Positions 60,733 to 64,000 of a DNA stretch of 64,000 bases are shown one piece after another. The stretch's first letter is position 1; every line of letters begins with the position of its first letter. The position numbers and the translations under genes are program-made. The stretch covers positions 531,040 through 595,039 of the forward strand of contig NZ_JAAXCY010000005.1 of NCBI RefSeq assembly GCF_014230465.1. Reading direction: 5' to 3'. The notes below the pieces were generated by a model. It searched no databases and had not been told where the DNA came from. It saw only the letters and a program-made list of their open reading frames with translations. The stretch is from Pseudomonas cremoris. GTDB lineage: Bacteria; Pseudomonadota; Gammaproteobacteria; Pseudomonadales; Pseudomonadaceae.

Positions 60733-61590
60733 ATGGACTTCACAGGCAAGACAGCCATCGTCACCGGCGGTGCACGCGGATTGGGGCTCAGCTACGCGCG
60801 GGCATTGGCCCAGGGCGGAGCACGGGTAGTGATCAGTGATATCGGCGCCGATAAGGTCGGATCCGGCAGCGATGCGACGGTAGCGCAAGCGGCGGCGGAA
60901 GCGCTGCAGGTCGAGGGCCTGACAGTGATTGGCCACGCTGGCGACCTGTCCACGGAGGACGGTTGCCGGCAACTGATCCACGCGACGATCGAAGCCTTTG
61001 GCCAACTCGACATCCTGATCCACAACGCCGGCTGGGTGGGTTACCAAAACATCGAAGACCTCGACGTAGCGTTCCTGCAACGCGCGATGGACATCAACCT
61101 CTATGCACCGTTGTGGCTGTGCAAGCACGCCTGGCCACACCTGCTGCAATCCCGCGCGCCACGCATCATCCTCACCACCTCCGACCGCGCGATGTACGCG
61201 CAGTACGAGCAGACCGGCCTGGTGGCCTATAGCGCTGGCAAGATGGCGCAACTGGGGATCATGAATGCGCTCAGCCATGAAGGGGCGCAGGCGGGGATTC
61301 GGGTCAACGCAATCTCGCCGGTGGCCAAGACACGTATGTGGGGAGTGACCGAGGAGCCGGACGAACTAAAACCCGAGTGGGTGACGCCAGGTGTGCTGTT
61401 CCTCGCATCGCCGCATTGCGAGGACACGGGTTATATCCTGCGGGCCAGTAATGGCCAATTCACCGCCACGCGCTTTACCGAAAACCCCGGTGTGGATTAC
61501 CCGCGCAACCTTGCACGGATCAAGGCGGGCACCGCAGAAGCCGTCGCCGCAGCCTGGGATAGCATCAAACAATCACTCCCCCTTACCTGA
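60733..61590 (+). CDS. Short-chain dehydrogenase/reductase
   Basis: 285 residues with [12 protein letters not shown] (residues about 12-23), NAGWVG, Ser in TTSDRA and catalytic YSAGK. The acidic insert between strand 2 and helix 3 ([14 protein letters not shown]) resembles multifunctional-enzyme-2-type SDRs. Start MDFTGKTA at 60733, with AGGAGGG upstream. Followed by nudK with an 11-base gap, so an operon is likely. Confidence 0.9.
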   Translation: MDFTGKTAIVTGGARGLGLSYARALAQGGARVVISDIGADKVGSGSDATVAQAAAEALQVEGLTVIGHAGDLSTEDGCRQLIHATIEAFGQLDILIHNAGWVGYQNIEDLDVAFLQRAMDINLYAPLWLCKHAWPHLLQSRAPRIILTTSDRAMYAQYEQTGLVAYSAGKMAQLGIMNALSHEGAQAGIRVNAISPVAKTRMWGVTEEPDELKPEWVTPGVLFLASPHCEDTGYILRASNGQFTATRFTENPGVDYPRNLARIKAGTAEAVAAAWDSIKQSLPLT

Positions 61591-61601
61591 GAAAACCAAC
61601 G

Positions 61602-62189
61602 ATGGACCACAGCCCCGTGCGCATCACCGCCGAAGAGACCCTCTCGGACAATTGGTACCTGCTGAAAAAATACAGCTTCGACCTGCGCCGCCGCGACGGC
61701 AGTTGGCAAACCCAGACCCGCGAGGTGTACGACCGTGGCAATGGCGCGACCATCCTGTTGTACAACCGCGAGCAACGCACGGTGCTGCTGATTCGGCAGT
61801 TCCGCATGCCCACGTTCGTCAATGACTACCCCGGTTACCTGATCGAGGCTGCAGCGGGTTTACTGGACAACGCCAGCCCCGAAGAGCGCATTCGCCTGGA
61901 GGCGGAAGAAGAGACTGGTTACCGCGTGGGGCATGTGGAGAAAGTCTATGCGGCGTTCATGAGCCCGGGGTCGGTGACGGAGCGGATTCATTTTTTCATG
62001 GGTGAGTATCAGCCGGGAGATCGCGTTGGCAGCGGTGGTGGCCTGGAAGAGGAGGGCGAGGATATTGAAGTGCTGGAGCTGGGTTTTGAACAGGCGCTGG
62101 CGATGGTGCAGAGCGGTGAGATTGTGGATGGCAAGACGATTATGTTGTTGCAGCACTTGGAGCTACGGATGTTGAAGGAAGGCTGGTAG
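61602..62189 (+). CDS. nudK: NUDIX hydrolase, NudK-like (GDP-mannose pyrophosphatase)
   Basis: 195 residues. Nudix box [24 protein letters not shown], of which the key G, E and EETGY residues are present but the usual Arg of REU is Leu; [17 protein letters not shown] matches NudK. Hydrolyses GDP-mannose and similar sugar nucleotides. The stop codon TAG (62187-62189) is provided by the first bases of a dispersed repeat. Confidence 0.88.
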   Translation: MDHSPVRITAEETLSDNWYLLKKYSFDLRRRDGSWQTQTREVYDRGNGATILLYNREQRTVLLIRQFRMPTFVNDYPGYLIEAAAGLLDNASPEERIRLEAEEETGYRVGHVEKVYAAFMSPGSVTERIHFFMGEYQPGDRVGSGGGLEEEGEDIEVLELGFEQALAMVQSGEIVDGKTIMLLQHLELRMLKEGW

Positions 62190-62317
62190 TGAGCGGGCTT
62201 GCCCCGCGCTGGGCTGCGTAGCAGCCCCAACACTGACGACGCCGATCTATCTGAAGAAATGCATCGTCTGGATTGGGGCTGCTTCGCGGCCCGGCGCGAG
62301 CAAGCTCGCTCACTACA
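62186..62317. repeat. Long inverted repeat, second dispersed family, copy 3
   Basis: GTAGTGAGCGGGCTTGCCCC ... inverted arm ending CAAGCTCGCTCACTACA, with GGGCTGCGTAGCAGCCCC hairpin in the left half and a 40-base spacer. Starts inside the nudK stop codon. Confidence 0.85.
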
Positions 62318-62352
62318 GGTATGGGGTGCCTTATTTGGTAAATACTGTGAAT

Positions 62353-62739
62353 TCAAGCGTGAACAGATTCAGCCCAAGTCTGGCAAAAGTCATGTTGCTC
62401 TTGTATGTCGTTGGTTAGATCGTTTTCTTCATATGTAAAAATGTGCACCAGCTCACCTTCTGGTTGCCCAATGGTCATCTCGTATGCAACTAGCCCATTT
62501 GACATGTGTGAAGACATTCCTGAGGTATGAACGTTGATTTTTGCGCCTTTGCATAAAAAAACAATATCGTTCAAGTCGGCCCTTAATAAGCCAAAGCTGT
62601 CGTACAGGTCGAGTGCAGTATAAGTTTTCCGCATTCCATCGTTAAATAGAATATGAAGCGACGGCCTACCTCCCTCATATTCGATTAATGCGGTTTCACG
62701 CACGCCGTTTTTTATGATGGTTATTTCGCGTGATTTCAT
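62353..62739 (-). CDS. Putative immunity protein to the Rhs toxin
   Basis: 128 residues, markedly lower GC than the core genes around it, no family recognised (MKSREITIIKNGVRETALIEYEG...). Its ATG overlaps the toxin gene's stop (ATGA) and it lies immediately downstream, the standard position of the cognate immunity gene of Rhs polymorphic toxins. Cytoplasmic. Function inferred from position only. Confidence 0.7.
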   Translation of the reverse strand: MKSREITIIKNGVRETALIEYEGGRPSLHILFNDGMRKTYTALDLYDSFGLLRADLNDIVFLCKGAKINVHTSGMSSHMSNGLVAYEMTIGQPEGELVHIFTYEENDLTNDIQEQHDFCQTWAESVHA

Positions 62740-64000
62740 GGGTACTCCCGATTGGGGTTCAATATCGTGTATCCCTTATAAGTGCCATCTTCATTGACTG
62801 GCGAGGCACCCAAAATATGTTTGGAGTCTATACGGCCTGGAATCGCGATTTCTAATTCATTTTTGTGCTTGGAGCGCGTTCCCAGCTCTTTGTTTACATC
62901 TCTTCCAGGAATCCTTTTGAGGGTGTAAAGAAAACCCTCTTCAAACCCAAATCCTGAAGCAAACACTAGCGCCTGCTTTCTTGATGTCGACGTCGGGACA
63001 AAGTTGCTAGGTGGGCTGGCATTGTTTACAGAGTGCAAATAAAGATCTGTGCTTTCTCCTCTGCTCTCAAATCCTTTTTCGAATATCTCCTCGGGATCTC
63101 TTGAATCTCCACGGTATAGATAGCTTCTATTTTTTTGGGGAGTTGGGGGTGATGGGGAGTGTTCATCAACCTGTAGCTGCTCGGGTGGGTTCTCTATTTT
63201 AGATCGTTGGTTACATCCGTCTCCACCTGGACAGGTATTCAAGCCCAGCGGGTCAATCCAACCCGTAGGGTTAGGCACGTACTGATACCCGTTGATCCCA
63301 CCCGCCAACTTCACCGGATCTGGCGTCAGGTAACGACCAATATCCGGATTGTAGTAGCGATGGCGGTTGTAGTGCAGCCCGCTTTCTTGGTCGAAATACT
63401 GGCCCTGAAACCGTATTGGGTTGTCGACTTTTCCGATGTCGAGGCGGCTGATTTCGCCGTAGGCGCGGTAGTGGGCGGACCAAACGATTTCGCCTTCAGG
63501 CGTGGTGAGTTCCTGGGGTGTGCCGAGGTGGTCGAGTTGGTAATGGTGGGGCTTTGCTTCTTTGGGGCCGTAGCCTTCCAGCATTATCAGTGGGCGAAAG
63601 CTGTCGGGTTCGTAGATATAGCTGCGGTGTTTATCTTTGTGGTGTTCGGCGATGAGTTTGTCGCCTTGCCAGAAAAACTCTGTGGTGATGTCGTCGACGG
63701 TTTTGCTGATGCGACGGCCAAACGGGTCGTAGCGATAGCTGGCGCTTTGGCCGTTGGGTGTTGTGACGCCGATCAGTCGGTGTTGGCAGTCGTAGCGGTA
63801 TTCGGTAACGAGTTGATGACCCTTGCCGCACCTTTCGCGGATCAGGTTGCCGAAGGCGTCGTAGTCGTAGTGGTTGTCACCTTGGCTAATCAAACGATTG
63901 CCAGCGACGACATCCGGCCCCGGTCGGTCTTGCATCAGCAGATTGCCCGCCGGGTCGTGGCCGAAACGCTCTTGTACGTCTTGGGAGTGATCGGCGCGGG
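62736..64000 (-). CDS. Rhs-repeat polymorphic toxin, C-terminal part with ADP-ribosyltransferase-like tip (truncated by window edge)
   Basis: At least 421 residues, open to the window edge. Rhs core motifs YDYDAFGN, YRYDPFGRRISK, GTPQELTTPEGEIVW, GQYFDQESGLHYNRHRYYN and the core end GRYLTPDP..WIDPLGL. After a Pro/Ser linker the tip has YLYRGDSRDPEEIFEKGF, FVPTSTSRKQA and NELEIAIPGRI, matching the R / S-T-S / E-x-E pattern of cholera/pertussis-like ADP-ribosyltransferases. Secreted by a type VI or similar system; next to its putative immunity gene. Confidence 0.9.
   Translation of the reverse strand, partial: RADHSQDVQERFGHDPAGNLLMQDRPGPDVVAGNRLISQGDNHYDYDAFGNLIRERCGKGHQLVTEYRYDCQHRLIGVTTPNGQSASYRYDPFGRRISKTVDDITTEFFWQGDKLIAEHHKDKHRSYIYEPDSFRPLIMLEGYGPKEAKPHHYQLDHLGTPQELTTPEGEIVWSAHYRAYGEISRLDIGKVDNPIRFQGQYFDQESGLHYNRHRYYNPDIGRYLTPDPVKLAGGINGYQYVPNPTGWIDPLGLNTCPGGDGCNQRSKIENPPEQLQVDEHSPSPPTPQKNRSYLYRGDSRDPEEIFEKGFESRGESTDLYLHSVNNASPPSNFVPTSTSRKQALVFASGFGFEEGFLYTLKRIPGRDVNKELGTRSKHKNELEIAIPGRIDSKHILGASPVNEDGTYKGYTILNPNREYP

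Overview
The window is a GC-rich, gene-dense chromosomal stretch that looks like a Pseudomonas of the fluorescens group. The evidence is two OprD-type porins, a FecI/FecR/TonB-receptor iron module, the carboxynorspermidine branch of polyamine synthesis, a DUF3077/DUF6124-type small protein and many dispersed REP/REPIN repeats carrying the GGGAGCGGGCTTGC core. I found no tRNA, rRNA, IS element, integrase or CRISPR array. Species-level identity is inference.

Layout. 1-3.1 kb: 3' end of a glutaminase, an SDR divergent from a LysR regulator, and a membrane protein. 3.2-7.6 kb: an amino-acid-type ABC operon (binding protein, permease, ATPase) translationally coupled to an FAD amine/amino-acid oxidase and facing an IclR regulator. 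7.7-10.9 kb: a small DUF protein with a striking inverted-repeat leader, REPINs, and the two-gene carboxynorspermidine dehydrogenase/decarboxylase operon. 11-18.8 kb: a Zn-protease-like protein, then a LacI-regulated import operon (binding protein, two permeases, ATPase, metallophosphodiesterase) followed by an OprD porin. 18.9-23.4 kb: a 36-residue membrane microprotein, a polyamine-type binding protein, an FAD oxidoreductase, a LysR regulator and a LysE exporter. 23.5-28.7 kb: a DUF1624 membrane protein divergent from an ECF sigma/anti-sigma/TonB-receptor set. 28.9-34 kb: a glutathione transferase, a GntR-MFS-amidohydrolase catabolic set and small secreted proteins. 34-39.4 kb: a creatininase-family protein, two divergent L,D-transpeptidases, an alginate-lyase-like protein and a DapF paralogue lacking the second catalytic Cys. 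39.5-44.9 kb: an RsbQ-like hydrolase overlapping a PAS histidine kinase, a TPM protein, three GNATs and a hypothetical. 45-48.7 kb: a DUF4432 protein and a visibly decayed two-component locus (response regulator with a shortened receiver, sensor kinase cut after about 85 residues and joined to a cut lipoprotein gene), a GNAT and a cupin. 48.7-51 kb: copper delivery proteins (PCu(A)C, SCO, DUF2946). 51-57.4 kb: an NmrA reductase with an HxlR regulator, an OprD porin, hemerythrin, PfpI and an HhH/DUF72 pair. 57.4-62.2 kb: a DeoR regulator, alpha-hydroxy-acid oxidase, alpha/beta hydrolase, SDR and NudK. 62.3-64 kb: the 3' end of an Rhs polymorphic toxin with an ADP-ribosyltransferase-like tip and its putative immunity gene.

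The main observations to follow up are: the leader RNA candidate with mutually exclusive hairpins at 8.04-8.15 kb; the deletion scar that truncates two convergent genes near 47.31 kb, beside a response regulator with a shortened receiver; the RsbQ-like/PAS-kinase pair; the DapF-like protein with Cys to Ser at the second catalytic position; the Rhs ART toxin; a paired DnaA-box-like site in an AT-rich gap; and repeats that supply the stop codons of two genes.
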